A DNA stretch of 64,000 bases, taken from positions 3,411,306 to 3,475,305 of the forward strand of contig CP036352.1 in assembly GCA_007753915.1 (NCBI GenBank). Reading direction: 5' to 3'. Under the pieces are notes generated by a model. It was not told the origin of the DNA, did no database searches, and worked only from the letters and a program-made list of their open reading frames with translations. This document shows positions 49,330-59,681 of the stretch, piece by piece. The position numbers and the translations under genes were made by a program. Source of the stretch: Phycisphaerae bacterium RAS2 (lineage in GTDB: Bacteria > Planctomycetota > Phycisphaerae > UBA1845 > UTPLA1). Position 1 is the stretch's first letter. Every line of letters begins with the position of its first letter.

Positions 49330-51015
49330 CTATGGCCCTACCGCGCCGACCGATCCGCGTGCGCCGCGGTCATCCGGCCGACCAGCGCCGACCAGCGGGC
49401 TTCCGGCGGCCGGAGCGTACAACGCACGCAATTGCCGCAGCGCCGCGGGCACATCCGTGCGTCCCGCCAGCAGCTCGACTTCCATTTTTTGAAGCACGTC
49501 GTCCAGTTCGCGGCGTGTGAGCGACGCGGTCTGCGACTGCACGACATCGTGGCGGCCGTGAGGGCCGCCCTCGGGTTGACGAACCTTTCGGTATGCGCGA
49601 TCCGCCGGCTCGCCGCGCGCGTTGTAGTCCAACGTGCCGATCCGCGCCGCGCCAAGCGTTTCGTCCACGACGGCCGGCCACGTTGCCCGAAACTCGTTAT
49701 CGAAGATCTCACACGGACCTTCCGCCGCCAGCGCGATGCCGCGCGATCCGACCCGCCCGCCATCGAACGTGTTTCGCCGGATCAACGTCGCGGCCTCGGA
49801 CGGCTTCAGTCGTCCCGGCGGCATGCCGGTCGCGCTCGCTGCGCCCGCGACACCCAGCAGCGTGTGGGCAGGCCCGATCACAATGTTCCCCTCGAATCGC
49901 GCGCCCGCCGGCAAGCGGTCCACCACGGCTCGCACGAGTGTTGCCCGGCCCTTCTCATCCTCCACCTCGCCGGGTGATATCAAGACGTTTTGCGACATAT
50001 CCAGGCTGCCGCGCGAGACGACCACGCTTCCCCCGAACAGGATGTTGCCGACGATGCGTGCATCGGGGTCCTCGCAATCCAGGCACGCAGCCCCGCGCGA
50101 CGAACGAAGCGACGCCTGATGCACAAAATTCTCGCGTACGACGCACGTTCCCACCGCCCGGCCTTCGATCACGACGGCGGCGTCCTCGCCGATCAGAAGA
50201 TTGCTCTGCACTTCAGCCGCTGCGCCGATCAATCGAAGCCGGCCCGCAATCTGATTTTCGCGCACGCGCAGCTCCGCTACCGGTGGCGCCGCCGCCCGGC
50301 TTTCGGCCGCGCCTTTCGCGTCCTGAAACGCACCGCCCACCAGCTCCAGCGCCGTGGTACCCGCCGGCGCCGTGATTCGATTTCGGGACAGATCCACGGA
50401 CGCTTCCGAGCATTGCACCACGCGAAGCCGCCCACATCGGTTCAACAGGCACCGATCAACCACGACCAATCCACTCGGATCGCGCAGGAACATATCCACC
50501 GCAGGACGGTCGGCGTTGCCCAGCCCTTCATATGAAACATTCGAGAGATTCAGTTCAGCCGCCCCCGCCTCTTCCCCCGCTGCGCGCCGTCGCCGATCGA
50601 CCGATCGCGCGTGAATCACCATCGCCCCATTCGGCCGGCCCTCGCGCGTTCGCATGACAATCGGCCGATCGTGGGTCGAGGCGACGGTGAGCCAGCCGGG
50701 CAGGCCCTTTTCGGATCCAATGGTGAGCGTCGGGCCGATCGCTTTGTTTGGCGCGGCGGCGAACTCGATCAACGTTCCGGCGGTGATGGTCAGCGTCGCG
50801 CCGAGTACGGTCGTGTCATCGGTGATGAGGACATGCCCGCTCCAGAACGTGTCGCGATCGAGAATACCGCGCACACGAAGCGCATTGGGCGGCGGCGCGT
50901 CATCCGCGCCGAGAACGGTCTTGCTCAAGCAAATCAGAATCAACGCGCACGCGAACTTGGCCCGCCACGGCGCGCCCCGATGCGCCGTTCGGCATGCGGA
51001 TCGTCCCTGATCCAT
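49330..51015 (-). CDS. Secreted right-handed beta-helix protein
   Basis: 561 residues. A basic N-terminus and hydrophobic segment (FACALILICLSKTVLG) act as a signal peptide. The body has repeated short strands with Asn ladders (ELRVRENQIAGRLRLIGAA, VVVRENFV, DMSQNVLISPG, RRNTFDGG), typical of parallel beta-helix or NosD/PbH1-like proteins. The N-terminal part resembles the right-handed-helix repeats that bind carbohydrates. Function is unknown; extracellular or periplasmic location expected. Confidence 0.7.
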   Translation of the reverse strand: MDQGRSACRTAHRGAPWRAKFACALILICLSKTVLGADDAPPPNALRVRGILDRDTFWSGHVLITDDTTVLGATLTITAGTLIEFAAAPNKAIGPTLTIGSEKGLPGWLTVASTHDRPIVMRTREGRPNGAMVIHARSVDRRRRAAGEEAGAAELNLSNVSYEGLGNADRPAVDMFLRDPSGLVVVDRCLLNRCGRLRVVQCSEASVDLSRNRITAPAGTTALELVGGAFQDAKGAAESRAAAPPVAELRVRENQIAGRLRLIGAAAEVQSNLLIGEDAAVVIEGRAVGTCVVRENFVHQASLRSSRGAACLDCEDPDARIVGNILFGGSVVVSRGSLDMSQNVLISPGEVEDEKGRATLVRAVVDRLPAGARFEGNIVIGPAHTLLGVAGAASATGMPPGRLKPSEAATLIRRNTFDGGRVGSRGIALAAEGPCEIFDNEFRATWPAVVDETLGAARIGTLDYNARGEPADRAYRKVRQPEGGPHGRHDVVQSQTASLTRRELDDVLQKMEVELLAGRTDVPAALRQLRALYAPAAGSPLVGAGRPDDRGARGSVGAVGP

Positions 51016-51051
51016 CGGACGCTCTCCAATCCGTCTTGCCGCGAGCCGTCG

Positions 51052-53442
51052 TCAGGCGCGAAGCGTCAGCCCGCTTGCCGACAGATGCGCCTTGAAATCG
51101 CTCACGAACGATTGAATCTCGTCATCCGTCAGCGTGCGCTCGCCATGACCGATCTGGGCGCGAAGCGTCAGGCTGCGCTGGCCCGCGGGGATGGCGCCGC
51201 CCTCGTACGACTCGACAAAGGACACGCGACGCAGCAGGCCGTGACGATACGCCCCCAGCTTCGCCCGCAATGCTTCCCAGCGCGACTTCGAATCAGCCAG
51301 CACGCTGAAATCCAGCTCCACCTGCGGGAAACGCGGCACCTGCGGCAGCTTCGCAGGCCGCCCCAGCTTCGCCGCCGCGGCCGACAGGTTCAGCTCCGCC
51401 GTCGCAAAAGCCCACGCCTTCAACCGCTCGTCCATCTTCAATCGACAGGCGAGCGGCACGACCGACACACGACCAATGACTTCGCCGCCGATGCAGATCG
51501 CTGCCGTGCGGTCGGCGTCTTCCCAGGGAGCCGCTCCCGACGCGGCCCGAAACTCGATTGTTGTATCAATCACCTGCCTCGCCCAACCGTCCAGCGCCGC
51601 GCGAAGGCGGTCCCACACGATGCCGTCCGCCTTGCGGCCCGCCTCGGCCGCCAGCAATCCGAGATTGCGCTGCTGGCTGGTCTCGACTTCCTTCTGTCCG
51701 GTGAAGAAGACGCTGCCGACTTCGCACAGGCTGAACCGCGCGAAATGGTGGCGATTTCGATCCGCCATCGCCAACAGGCCGGGCACGAGCGTCCTCCGCA
51801 GTCGCGCACACCCCTCGGCCGCCGGATTCATGAGCGTGATGCAGTCTCCGGTATCGAAACCCAGCCGCCGACACCAGTCGTCTTCGTACCAGATGTAATT
51901 GAATACTTCGCTGTAGTCGCCGCCGACGCAAAGATAGTCGAGCGTGCGATGCTCCAGTGCCAGGTCGGGTGACGGCTCGAAGTGCCGCGCCGTCATCGTG
52001 GGCAGCTTCGGCTCGATGTTGTTGTAGCCGATGAACCGCGCAACCTCCTCGATCACATCGGCCTCGATGGAGATATCCTTCGTCGCGCGCCAACTCGGCG
52101 GCGTGACGTGAACCTTCGAACCGTCCTGGCCGCAGTTGAACGCCAATTTCGTGAGGATCTCCGTCACGCGCTGCGGCGTCACTGTCTGGCCGATCAGCCT
52201 CGTCGCGTAGTCGCAGTCCAGCGTGATCACGGGTGGCGTGCGCGGGCGCGGGTAACAGTCGCTTAGTGAACTCGCCAGCGTCAGGCCCGGCAGTTGCGAC
52301 TCCGCCAGCTTGTGAAACCGCGCAATGCCCAGCACCGTGTTCGCGGGGTCGAGCGACTTCTCAAACCGCGCGCTCGCCTCGGTGCGGTGGCCCATCGCCG
52401 TCGCCGCGCGGCGGATCGTCGGAGCATCGAAGTTCGCGCTCTCCAGCAGCACCGTCTGCGTCGACGCGCTCACCTCCGACTCGGCCCCGCCCATCACCCC
52501 GGCGATCGCCACGTTCCTGCGGCCGCACTGAATCATCAACGTGTCGTCGGGCAGCTTGCGCGTCACGCCGTCGAGTGTCTTAAATGTGTCACCTTTGCCG
52601 GCGGCGGCAACCTGAATGTTCGAAACCTTCTCCCCGTCGAAGGCGTGCATCGGCTGGCCTAGCTCCAGCATCACGTAGTTCGTCAGGTCCACGATCAGAT
52701 CGATCGGTCGCATGCCGCAGTGCGCCAGCCGCACCTGCATCCACAGCGGCGACGGCTGCGCCCGAAGCCCCTTCATCAACAGGCCTGAATACCGCGGGCA
52801 CTTTTCGGGGTCGTCAATCTCAATCGCGATCGCCGGCAGCCCGCACGCCAGTTGCACCTCTGGCGTCACGTCATACGGTCGTAATGGCAGCGACAGCATC
52901 GCCGCCACCTCGCGCGCGATGCCGTAATGACCCCAGCAATCAGGCCGGTGCGTGATGGACTTGTTATCAACTTCGATGATCCAGTCATCAAACGGCGCGG
53001 GATCGATCGGTGAACCCGGCGCGGTCCCCGGCGGGCAAAACAACGCATTCGCGCCGATCTGCATCAGTCCGACCGCCTGCCCGGCGACGATCATCCCTTC
53101 GGCCGCGCGGCCCTGCGGATCCTTCGTGCCGATCATGTGCCCGCCGACTGTTGCTCCCGGCGGCGCGAACACCACCACGTCGCCGACCTTCAACCCCGGC
53201 GCGGTGGTCAGCGTTTCGTGAGCGCGATCGGTCAGGACCGTCGCCTTTTGCAGTTTTGCTTCGCTCGGTATCGGCGCGAGGGACTCAATCCGCCCCGCCA
53301 CCAACCCCTGCCAGTTCGGCGTGAGATGTTCGACGCCTTCCACCTCGGCCGTCGTGATCGTGAACTGAAGGGCCAGCTCCTTCGGATCGACCGAATGCGG
53401 CACCTCCACGAAATCGCGTAACCAGTTGAGCGAAATCAACAT
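51052..53442 (-). CDS. pheT: Phenylalanine-tRNA ligase beta subunit
   Basis: 796 residues, normal length. It starts MLISLNWLRDFV, contains the EMAP-II-like tRNA-binding domain (LKVGDVVVFAPPGA), the B3/B4 editing domain, B5 (ITLDCDYATRLIG) and the C-terminal anticodon-binding domain (RVSFVESYEGG, LTLRAQIGHGERTLTDDEI). pheS is not in this window. Divergent from the lipoprotein gene at 53636. Confidence 0.95.
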   Translation of the reverse strand: MLISLNWLRDFVEVPHSVDPKELALQFTITTAEVEGVEHLTPNWQGLVAGRIESLAPIPSEAKLQKATVLTDRAHETLTTAPGLKVGDVVVFAPPGATVGGHMIGTKDPQGRAAEGMIVAGQAVGLMQIGANALFCPPGTAPGSPIDPAPFDDWIIEVDNKSITHRPDCWGHYGIAREVAAMLSLPLRPYDVTPEVQLACGLPAIAIEIDDPEKCPRYSGLLMKGLRAQPSPLWMQVRLAHCGMRPIDLIVDLTNYVMLELGQPMHAFDGEKVSNIQVAAAGKGDTFKTLDGVTRKLPDDTLMIQCGRRNVAIAGVMGGAESEVSASTQTVLLESANFDAPTIRRAATAMGHRTEASARFEKSLDPANTVLGIARFHKLAESQLPGLTLASSLSDCYPRPRTPPVITLDCDYATRLIGQTVTPQRVTEILTKLAFNCGQDGSKVHVTPPSWRATKDISIEADVIEEVARFIGYNNIEPKLPTMTARHFEPSPDLALEHRTLDYLCVGGDYSEVFNYIWYEDDWCRRLGFDTGDCITLMNPAAEGCARLRRTLVPGLLAMADRNRHHFARFSLCEVGSVFFTGQKEVETSQQRNLGLLAAEAGRKADGIVWDRLRAALDGWARQVIDTTIEFRAASGAAPWEDADRTAAICIGGEVIGRVSVVPLACRLKMDERLKAWAFATAELNLSAAAAKLGRPAKLPQVPRFPQVELDFSVLADSKSRWEALRAKLGAYRHGLLRRVSFVESYEGGAIPAGQRSLTLRAQIGHGERTLTDDEIQSFVSDFKAHLSASGLTLRA

Positions 53443-53635
53443 AGGCCGCGGAGTCTATCGCAAACTAGATGGAAATTCACGCGACGTGGCAACGGTCCGA
53501 CGGAAACAAAGATTCGGTACCCGCCGGGCGCGATTCGCTTTTCGCGGTTTGCCACGCTATCTTCTTTGACCGTGAAACGCCACGGAGGGCGGCCCCGCAC
53601 TGCGTACGCCCCCTTCTTATCAAAGGAGCTTTCGA

Positions 53636-54595
53636 ATGCCCGTACGGTCGCGCTGTCTCTGCACCCTCGCTGCCCTGTTCCTTACCGCCGTCGTCGGCTG
53701 CCATCCGCCCGCGTCGAAATTGAGCGATGCCGGACTCGACGAACCGGCCAAGGTGAAATCGGCGGCCGCGTCCTATTGGGAGCCGCAGCCGAATCAGCCG
53801 CCGGTGCGCGGGTTCCGCAAGGTGGCGCTGGTGGAGTTCGCTGTTGAGTATGTGACGGAGAAGCTGGAGTCGCTGGCCGACAATCAGCCGGGCGTGGTCA
53901 TTCACGAGTTCATCCCGATCGGCCTGGTGACTTCGCTGGCCGGCGCGGGGCGGATTCGCGTTCAGCTTGATGAAGCCATGCGCAAAGAGTTCCCCGACGA
54001 ACTGCACAAGCACTTTCTCGAACAGATGCAAGCCGAAGGATTCCAGATGGTGCCGATGGAGTCCATTCGCGCCGCGGAGGCCTTCAAGAAACTCCAACTG
54101 GGAAAACCCGGTCACGTCGATCTGGGCCATGCCTTCAATGTCGCGGGGACGGACGTGGGCGTGCCGCGGCTGCTAGTGATCGAGCCGGCGAAGGGCTACG
54201 ACGTGATCCTTGGAACGACGGACTTGCGCACCGTTGAACAGGTGGAACAGGACCTCGTGAAAGAGCTGGGCGTCGATGCAGCCGTGCGCGTCCGCGTGCG
54301 CGTGAGCGTGTTTCGGCAGTTCGCGTCGCTGGAGAAGTGGTCGATCCTGCGCGTGACGAAGGCCGATGCCTTCGGGTATTACTTCGCGGAGCGGTCGCTG
54401 CTGTCGGATGAGAAGGTCGTGAGCAAGGAAGACTTTCTCCCGGTCGCCGGCATCATCAAGAAAATCGACAGCGATCAATATCGCGCCGCGGTGAAGACGC
54501 TCTACAAGCCCTTCCTAAGCATGGCCGTTCATACGCTGTCCGAGTATTCCGCGCCGCCGACCGAGGCCGCCGCCAAGACCGAAACCGTCGATTGA
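53636..54595 (+). CDS. Putative lipoprotein of unknown function
   Basis: 319 residues; AAAGGAG 8 nt upstream. A signal peptide with lipobox-like LTAVVGC places Cys22 as the lipidated residue. The body starts RKVALVEFAVEYVTEKLES, then LHKHFLEQMQAEGFQMVP, and ends with a conserved-looking YYFAERSLLSDEKVVS. The opening resembles proteins that contain a CsgG/curli-like or FlgO-like N-terminal strand (KVALVEFxVEY), but this is not firm. Confidence 0.7.
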   Translation: MPVRSRCLCTLAALFLTAVVGCHPPASKLSDAGLDEPAKVKSAAASYWEPQPNQPPVRGFRKVALVEFAVEYVTEKLESLADNQPGVVIHEFIPIGLVTSLAGAGRIRVQLDEAMRKEFPDELHKHFLEQMQAEGFQMVPMESIRAAEAFKKLQLGKPGHVDLGHAFNVAGTDVGVPRLLVIEPAKGYDVILGTTDLRTVEQVEQDLVKELGVDAAVRVRVRVSVFRQFASLEKWSILRVTKADAFGYYFAERSLLSDEKVVSKEDFLPVAGIIKKIDSDQYRAAVKTLYKPFLSMAVHTLSEYSAPPTEAAAKTETVD

Positions 54596-54623
54596 CACGG
54601 CCGGTCCTCCCGGTAAATGAGCA

Positions 54624-54648
54624 CGGGCCGGGCAAAGTGCCCGACCCG
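54624..54648. terminator. Hairpin between convergent genes
   Basis: CGGG-C-CGGGC-AAAGT-GCCCG-A-CCCG forms a long GC stem between the lipoprotein and the converging dockerin-type gene. No T-tract, so it may be a factor-dependent or bidirectional terminator. Confidence 0.45.
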
Positions 54649-54742
54649 CGCAGCAAGGGAGTGATGGATTGTTCTCCCCGGCGCACCCGTCGGCGAGCCG
54701 ATCCCCTCCGATCGACCCGCCGCGGGCGCGATAGGGTGGTGG

Positions 54743-57700
54743 TTATGGACAGGGCGTGCCCGTGAGCGGTGCACACGGACTCGTGAAACCCTGATTCAGA
54801 ATGCAGATCGACTCGTCGGCGGCGTTGACCAACCCGTCGCCGTTGAAGTCGCCCGCCGCCCAGCCGCCGGCATTGCCGAGGTTGCCCTGTACCGTCGCCA
54901 GGTCGTTTCCATCCACGTCGCCGTCGAGATCGACATCGCCGGCCTTCGTGCAGAGAATCGTTTCAACCAGTTCGGTCACGTCCGCGGCATCGACATCCAG
55001 GTCGCCGTCCATGTCGCAGCTCAAGTCCTTGCGGCGATTGAGCGTCGCGTTGATCGACTGCGACAAGTCCGCCCAGTTGGTGGTGAAGTTCGACCAGATG
55101 TAGTCGATGTCGTCCGCGTCGATGCATCCATCGGCGCCGACCGGGTTCGCTCCGGCCACGGGCGCGTTGCCGGCCACGTCGCCGCGGCTGTCGCCCGGTG
55201 CGTAGGGCTTGGCGGTCTTCAGCGTCGTGCCGAAGTAGTTGAGGTTGCCCGCACCACAAGCCGTCGCGGCCCAGCCCTGATCGACGAGCGTGAAGCCGAG
55301 CTTGCGGTCGAGCGTACCCGTCATCGGGTCGATCGCCAGACCGTCTGCGAAGTATCGCGCGTCGGCGGCGGTGAAGTTTCCGTCGCCGGTGAAGTCGCCG
55401 ATGATCTCGGGAATCACGTGATCGATCGCCAGCGCGCCGGTCGGCCCGCCGTGGTTGATTCCGAGTTCAAACGCCCGCGGATCGCACAGCGCGACCATCA
55501 TCTCGTCGATGTCGTTCGCGTTGCGAACCTTCTTCTGGCCGACGGACACGTCGAAGTCACCCATGACCTCGTTGCGATCGTTGAGGTTCACGTTGCCGCC
55601 GATCTTCAACGCTGCGGCGAACGTCGCGCCGTTGTAGGCGAATTGACCGTTCATGCTGCCGTCGCTGTAGGCCGGACCGCCCGCGTAACCGGGGAACGCA
55701 CCGCCGGGGTTCTGGTTGACTCGCTGCGGCGTCTTGTTGGCGACGCTGACACCGAAGTCGGGCGTGATCTGCGTCGTCGTGCAGCGAATCACGTCCTGCA
55801 CGTCCTGATCGACGGCCTGGGCGGTAAACTTCGTCGGAATGGCAAGGTCCTGCGACGCATCCAGCCCCTGGAAGAGCGTGAAGTTCGACGCGAGAAACTG
55901 GCCAGGCATCTGCTGGCCCGCGGGAAGCGTCGGATCAAGGACGAACGCCGCAATGCTGTCCTTGATGTTTCGCAGGTAATCGCGCGCCCGCAGATTGGCG
56001 AGCGGCGGATTGGTGTTGCCGTTGCGACCGCTTTCCGGATCGCCGCGGCTCACGAAGCTCGCAAAGCCGCCGATCGTGAAGGCGCAGGTCGCGTCGGTGT
56101 TGTCGATGATCGAACCAACCGTCGGACGGACGAAGCCGTTGTGCGCCGGCCGAAAGTTCGCCGGCGGTCCGAACGGCGGAATGCCGCCGTTGCAGCCCGG
56201 CGCAGCGCCCAACGCGCCATCGCAGGCCTGCGGCGTGCAGTTGCTGTCCGGAAACCCGTCTCCATCGCCGTCGATGTCCTTGCAGACGTTGAGGATTTCA
56301 TAATTGCCGGCGACGGCGTCCGCAATCGCGCGGCCGCTGCCAAACAGACCCGTGTACCCCAGGGCGAGCCGGCGATTCTGCACGGCGCGCTCCATGATGC
56401 CCGAGCCGCCGCAGTTATTGGAGTAGTGGAAGACATTGTTCGTGCCGCCGACAACGTACCCAAGGTGGGCACCCGGTCCGCGAGCATCCGGATTCTCGTT
56501 GAAGATTTCGCCGCCCTCGTTTTCACCCATGCCCCACGACGGATCGATGCCGACGGAGTTGTTGTGGGCATTGCGCGTGCCGGAGCCGACATCGCGGGTC
56601 GCGCCGACGAGGTTCTCGCCGTTCGGCATGCGGCCGGTCACCAGCAAGTGCTGAAGCTCGGTGTAGCGAACGTCCTGTCGACCGATGCCTTGCGTCGCAA
56701 TGGGCACGACCGCCACAAACGCGACGGGCGTGTCAAACAGCGTGTTGCCGTTGGGTGAAGCCGTGTTCAGGTTCAGCGACACCGGCGCACTGTTCGGATC
56801 GACCTGCCGCGTCAGCGATGCCAGATTGCTGATAAAACCGGTCGAAGACTGCACTGGATTGCGGCCGTAGCCGGCCTGGTTGGGCCGCTTGTTGTAGGCC
56901 GCCGAGCCGGACGGGCCTTGTGTGCCCCACACCGCGGGCACGTCGAGACAGGCGAGGTCGATGCTGTTCGGGCAGACCGGCGTGCCCGTCTGGCCGCTGG
57001 CCGAGCTGTTCTGGTAGCAGCCACCGAGGGTCAACATGCACGAGACGAAACCCGGAATATCCTCGAATGTCACCGCAAGGTCACCGTCGAAGTCGGCCCG
57101 CTCCGGCGGCGCGCACGGCGGTTGAATCCCGTTGAGCAGTCTCTCGAGGAAGCCGTCCACGTCCTGGGCATTGAACTTGCCGTCGCAGTTCATGTCGCCC
57201 GAGCCGGTCGGCACGAGGCAGTGCGATTCACACCCGGCGCACGGACCGGTCTTCGCGCCGCCGCTGGCCCACTGGCAGCGATTGATGATGCCGATTTCCG
57301 TCGGCACCGTCGTTGGCAAGCGATTCAGCAATTGGTAGTCAATGAACTCCGTGTAACCGTTCACCGAGCCGACGCTGCGATACTGCACCAGCCAGTAGCC
57401 CCACCACGTCTGGCCGCATTGAAATGCTCGCGAGAGCTGATCCGAGCGGTCGCCGCCGATGAAATCGACAACGCTGTTGCAGTTCGTGTCCTTGAACTGG
57501 CTCCAGCCGTCGCCGCTGCACGGAATCTTGTCGTTGTCGGGGTTGATCCAGTCGTTGGTCGTCGCGGCATTCTGGAAGAACGGCGCGAAGAGCGTCGCGC
57601 CGCTGATATTGAGCTGCCCGCCGCCCTGTTCGAAATTCACGTCCGGCAGCGTACCGCAGTCGGTCCCTGCGCCGGCCCAGAAGCTCTGATTCGCGTTGTC

Positions 57701-58012
57701 CAGGTTCGCGCCATTCAGGCACAAACAGTCCAGCTCCGTCATCAGGCTGCATCCGCCGAACGGATTGATGCACGCTCCGACGTTGACGTCATCCGCGACC
57801 GGGCAGAACCGCCCGACGCAGCTCGACCCCGAACCCTGCCAGCAGCCGCCGGCCGTGTTGCACGCCGCCTGATCGACAACCGTCTGACACGATCCATTCG
57901 GCATGCAACAAGCGTCCGCCAGCGCCCGCGCCGCGCTCACCGCGGTCGTCAGCGCTGCGGCCAGCAGCGTCGCCGCCGCCTGCCGATTCCAGTTCCATCC
58001 GCTTCGCTTCAT
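54743..58012 (-). CDS. Large secreted PstS-like/EF-hand (dockerin-type) protein
   Basis: 1089 residues. The start at 58012 (MKRSGWNWNR) has GGGAGG 6 nt upstream and is followed by a signal peptide; a longer frame to 58168 lacks support. After a Cys-rich segment (ACCMPNGSCQTV) comes ISGATLFAPFFQNAAT, then DLSRAFQ-like sequence and a long region resembling phosphate-binding PstS-type periplasmic proteins. Calcium-binding dockerin/EF-hand units (MNCDGKFNAQDVDGF, DFTGDGNFTAADAR, DVDLDGDVDGNDLA, DFNGDGLVNAADES) occur in the middle and at the end. Probably an extracellular or surface protein, typical of planctomycetes. Confidence 0.75.
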   Translation of the reverse strand: MKRSGWNWNRQAAATLLAAALTTAVSAARALADACCMPNGSCQTVVDQAACNTAGGCWQGSGSSCVGRFCPVADDVNVGACINPFGGCSLMTELDCLCLNGANLDNANQSFWAGAGTDCGTLPDVNFEQGGGQLNISGATLFAPFFQNAATTNDWINPDNDKIPCSGDGWSQFKDTNCNSVVDFIGGDRSDQLSRAFQCGQTWWGYWLVQYRSVGSVNGYTEFIDYQLLNRLPTTVPTEIGIINRCQWASGGAKTGPCAGCESHCLVPTGSGDMNCDGKFNAQDVDGFLERLLNGIQPPCAPPERADFDGDLAVTFEDIPGFVSCMLTLGGCYQNSSASGQTGTPVCPNSIDLACLDVPAVWGTQGPSGSAAYNKRPNQAGYGRNPVQSSTGFISNLASLTRQVDPNSAPVSLNLNTASPNGNTLFDTPVAFVAVVPIATQGIGRQDVRYTELQHLLVTGRMPNGENLVGATRDVGSGTRNAHNNSVGIDPSWGMGENEGGEIFNENPDARGPGAHLGYVVGGTNNVFHYSNNCGGSGIMERAVQNRRLALGYTGLFGSGRAIADAVAGNYEILNVCKDIDGDGDGFPDSNCTPQACDGALGAAPGCNGGIPPFGPPANFRPAHNGFVRPTVGSIIDNTDATCAFTIGGFASFVSRGDPESGRNGNTNPPLANLRARDYLRNIKDSIAAFVLDPTLPAGQQMPGQFLASNFTLFQGLDASQDLAIPTKFTAQAVDQDVQDVIRCTTTQITPDFGVSVANKTPQRVNQNPGGAFPGYAGGPAYSDGSMNGQFAYNGATFAAALKIGGNVNLNDRNEVMGDFDVSVGQKKVRNANDIDEMMVALCDPRAFELGINHGGPTGALAIDHVIPEIIGDFTGDGNFTAADARYFADGLAIDPMTGTLDRKLGFTLVDQGWAATACGAGNLNYFGTTLKTAKPYAPGDSRGDVAGNAPVAGANPVGADGCIDADDIDYIWSNFTTNWADLSQSINATLNRRKDLSCDMDGDLDVDAADVTELVETILCTKAGDVDLDGDVDGNDLATVQGNLGNAGGWAAGDFNGDGLVNAADESICILNQGFTSPCAPLTGTPCP

Positions 58013-58189
58013 GATCGTCCTCCCGTGTTCAGGTTCCCTGGTTTCGTCCATCCCATTTTGTTGAGCGCGGGGACCGTGCGCGTGCGCGGTCCATGGCGCT
58101 TCCACTCGCACGTTGCCTGTGCGTTTAGCTTTCTCGTCCGCGCCCACCCCGCGCGATTGGCCCCCCACCGATTGCTTCGTTCACGCGCG

Positions 58190-59242
58190 TCAGTTCGCGA
58201 CGCGATTGTCTCCCGTGATGGCGTGGTACCGATTGCCCCACTCCGCGCCCTTCAGCGTGGAGAGCACCGTGCGCCGCTCGGCATGGCCGTCGGCGTACAG
58301 AAAGTTCGCGGTCCCGCCCCACTTGTCGCCGCCGGGGTGGTGTCGACCGACCGCGTTGATCTCGCTCACGCCCGGCTGGTCGATCCAGCCCACGGCCGCG
58401 TCGGTCTGTTTGCGCAGGCCGTAGTTCGCGTCGGGTCGGTAGGTGAACGCCGAGAACTGCGGATCGGTCGCGTATTCATCCGATCCGCTCGTCGCGCTCC
58501 AGAACGGGTTGATCGAACGATGGCTCTTCGAGAGCACACCGCCGCCCTCATCCACGCCGAGCACCTTCCAGTTGTCGTTGAACTCGGCGACGAGAATCGT
58601 CCGCCCCGTGTTGATCTCCTTCTCATTCACGAAGCGATTGATGCGCGGCCCGTTCGACATCGTGGTCGTGAACTTGTTGCGCGGGAAAATGCCCGCGTTG
58701 CCGCCGTAGGCGAGGCGCGGCGACTGCTTGTCTTCCAGCGGGTTCGGCCCGCCGGAACCGTTCTGATCCACCTGGCCGATCTCCCAATCGGTCGAACCGG
58801 GATTGGTTCTTGGCGAGCCGCCGTTCTTCATCGACGGGCACATGAACGCTTCTTTGGGCGCCTGCCCGTTGCTGTAGAGGAAGTGCGACCAGTGAACGTA
58901 CCCGTTCGGGTGGTCGTTGACGGTTTCCTGCGTCATCAGGTCGTAGTTGCCCGCCGAATCGTACGGATACGCATACGCGACGGGGTACACACCGCCGCTG
59001 TCCATCAGATACCCGCCCATCGCCTGACCGACGTGATGAAGGTTCGCCATGCACTTCACAGCCTGGCCGCTCTTGCGCGCCGAACCCAGTGCGGGAGCGA
59101 GGATGGAGATGAGCAGCGCGATGATCGCGATCGAGACAAGCAGCTCAATCAGGGTGAACGCGCGAGATCGCATCGCCCCCTTCGTTGCTACAAGTCGTAT
59201 GTCTCTTTCTTTCGTCCTTGCCATGTTTCTCTTGGCGTTCAT
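58190..59242 (-). CDS. Type IV pilin-like secreted protein (DUF1559-like)
   Basis: About 350 residues from ATG 59242. A prepilin N-terminus (RSRAFTLIELLVSIAIIALL) is followed by a C-terminal domain ending in NFLYADGHAERR, the H-x9-DG-type motif seen in planctomycete pseudopilins. These proteins are processed by prepilin peptidase and are found in many paralogues in this phylum. It is adjacent to the large secreted protein and may be regulated with it. Confidence 0.85.
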   Translation of the reverse strand: MNAKRNMARTKERDIRLVATKGAMRSRAFTLIELLVSIAIIALLISILAPALGSARKSGQAVKCMANLHHVGQAMGGYLMDSGGVYPVAYAYPYDSAGNYDLMTQETVNDHPNGYVHWSHFLYSNGQAPKEAFMCPSMKNGGSPRTNPGSTDWEIGQVDQNGSGGPNPLEDKQSPRLAYGGNAGIFPRNKFTTTMSNGPRINRFVNEKEINTGRTILVAEFNDNWKVLGVDEGGGVLSKSHRSINPFWSATSGSDEYATDPQFSAFTYRPDANYGLRKQTDAAVGWIDQPGVSEINAVGRHHPGGDKWGGTANFLYADGHAERRTVLSTLKGAEWGNRYHAITGDNRVAN

Positions 59243-59293
59243 GTTGTGAATCACTCCCTGTCTTGCGCAAACTTGCCCTTGCGCCCCCATCAC

Positions 59294-59681
59294 TCGTAGC
59301 GCAGGCTATCCCCCGGCCGTTAATGGCGCATTTCGCAAGTGTTAAGTTCTGGTGACGTGTTGTTGAAGGAATCAGAAAGGACGCGGCGGATTGGGCCGTC
59401 CGGGGTGGTCGCCCACTGCGCCGGGTACTGGGAGCGTTTGCGTTTCAATCCGAGCCGCGACCGTTAGGGAGCGATTTGTTGGTGTCGGGTTTCGTAGGGT
59501 GGGTCGGTCGCATCGACCCACCAATCCGCGAGCGGGCGACGATCGTTCGAATGGGCTGAACGGTTACCATGGGCTTGCGGGCGACGGAATGTGAACCACG
59601 ATAGAGCAACCCGTCGCAATGAATTTGTGCTGGCCGCCAGAGTACAATTCAAGGCGATGAGTTTGCAACGGTGATTGGACA
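59294..59681. other. Intergenic region with a REP-like palindrome
   Basis: No gene in 388 bp. The only structure seen is the palindrome GTAGGGTGGGTCG...CGACCCACCA at 59494-59523, related to the repeats at 49131 and 49267. Confidence 0.5.

Noticed and set aside
50611-51972. 453-aa open frame on the + strand
   Set aside because: Antisense to the beta-helix gene and pheT; composition of a shadow frame.
58013-58168. 52-residue extension of the dockerin-type protein
   Set aside because: The ATG at 58012 has GGGAGG at proper distance and begins a signal peptide.
56918-59299. 793-aa open frame on the + strand
   Set aside because: It is antisense to the dockerin-type and pilin-like genes, which have signal peptides, ribosome-binding sites and clear motifs. 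Arg/Ala/Val-rich composition is typical of a GC-rich shadow frame.
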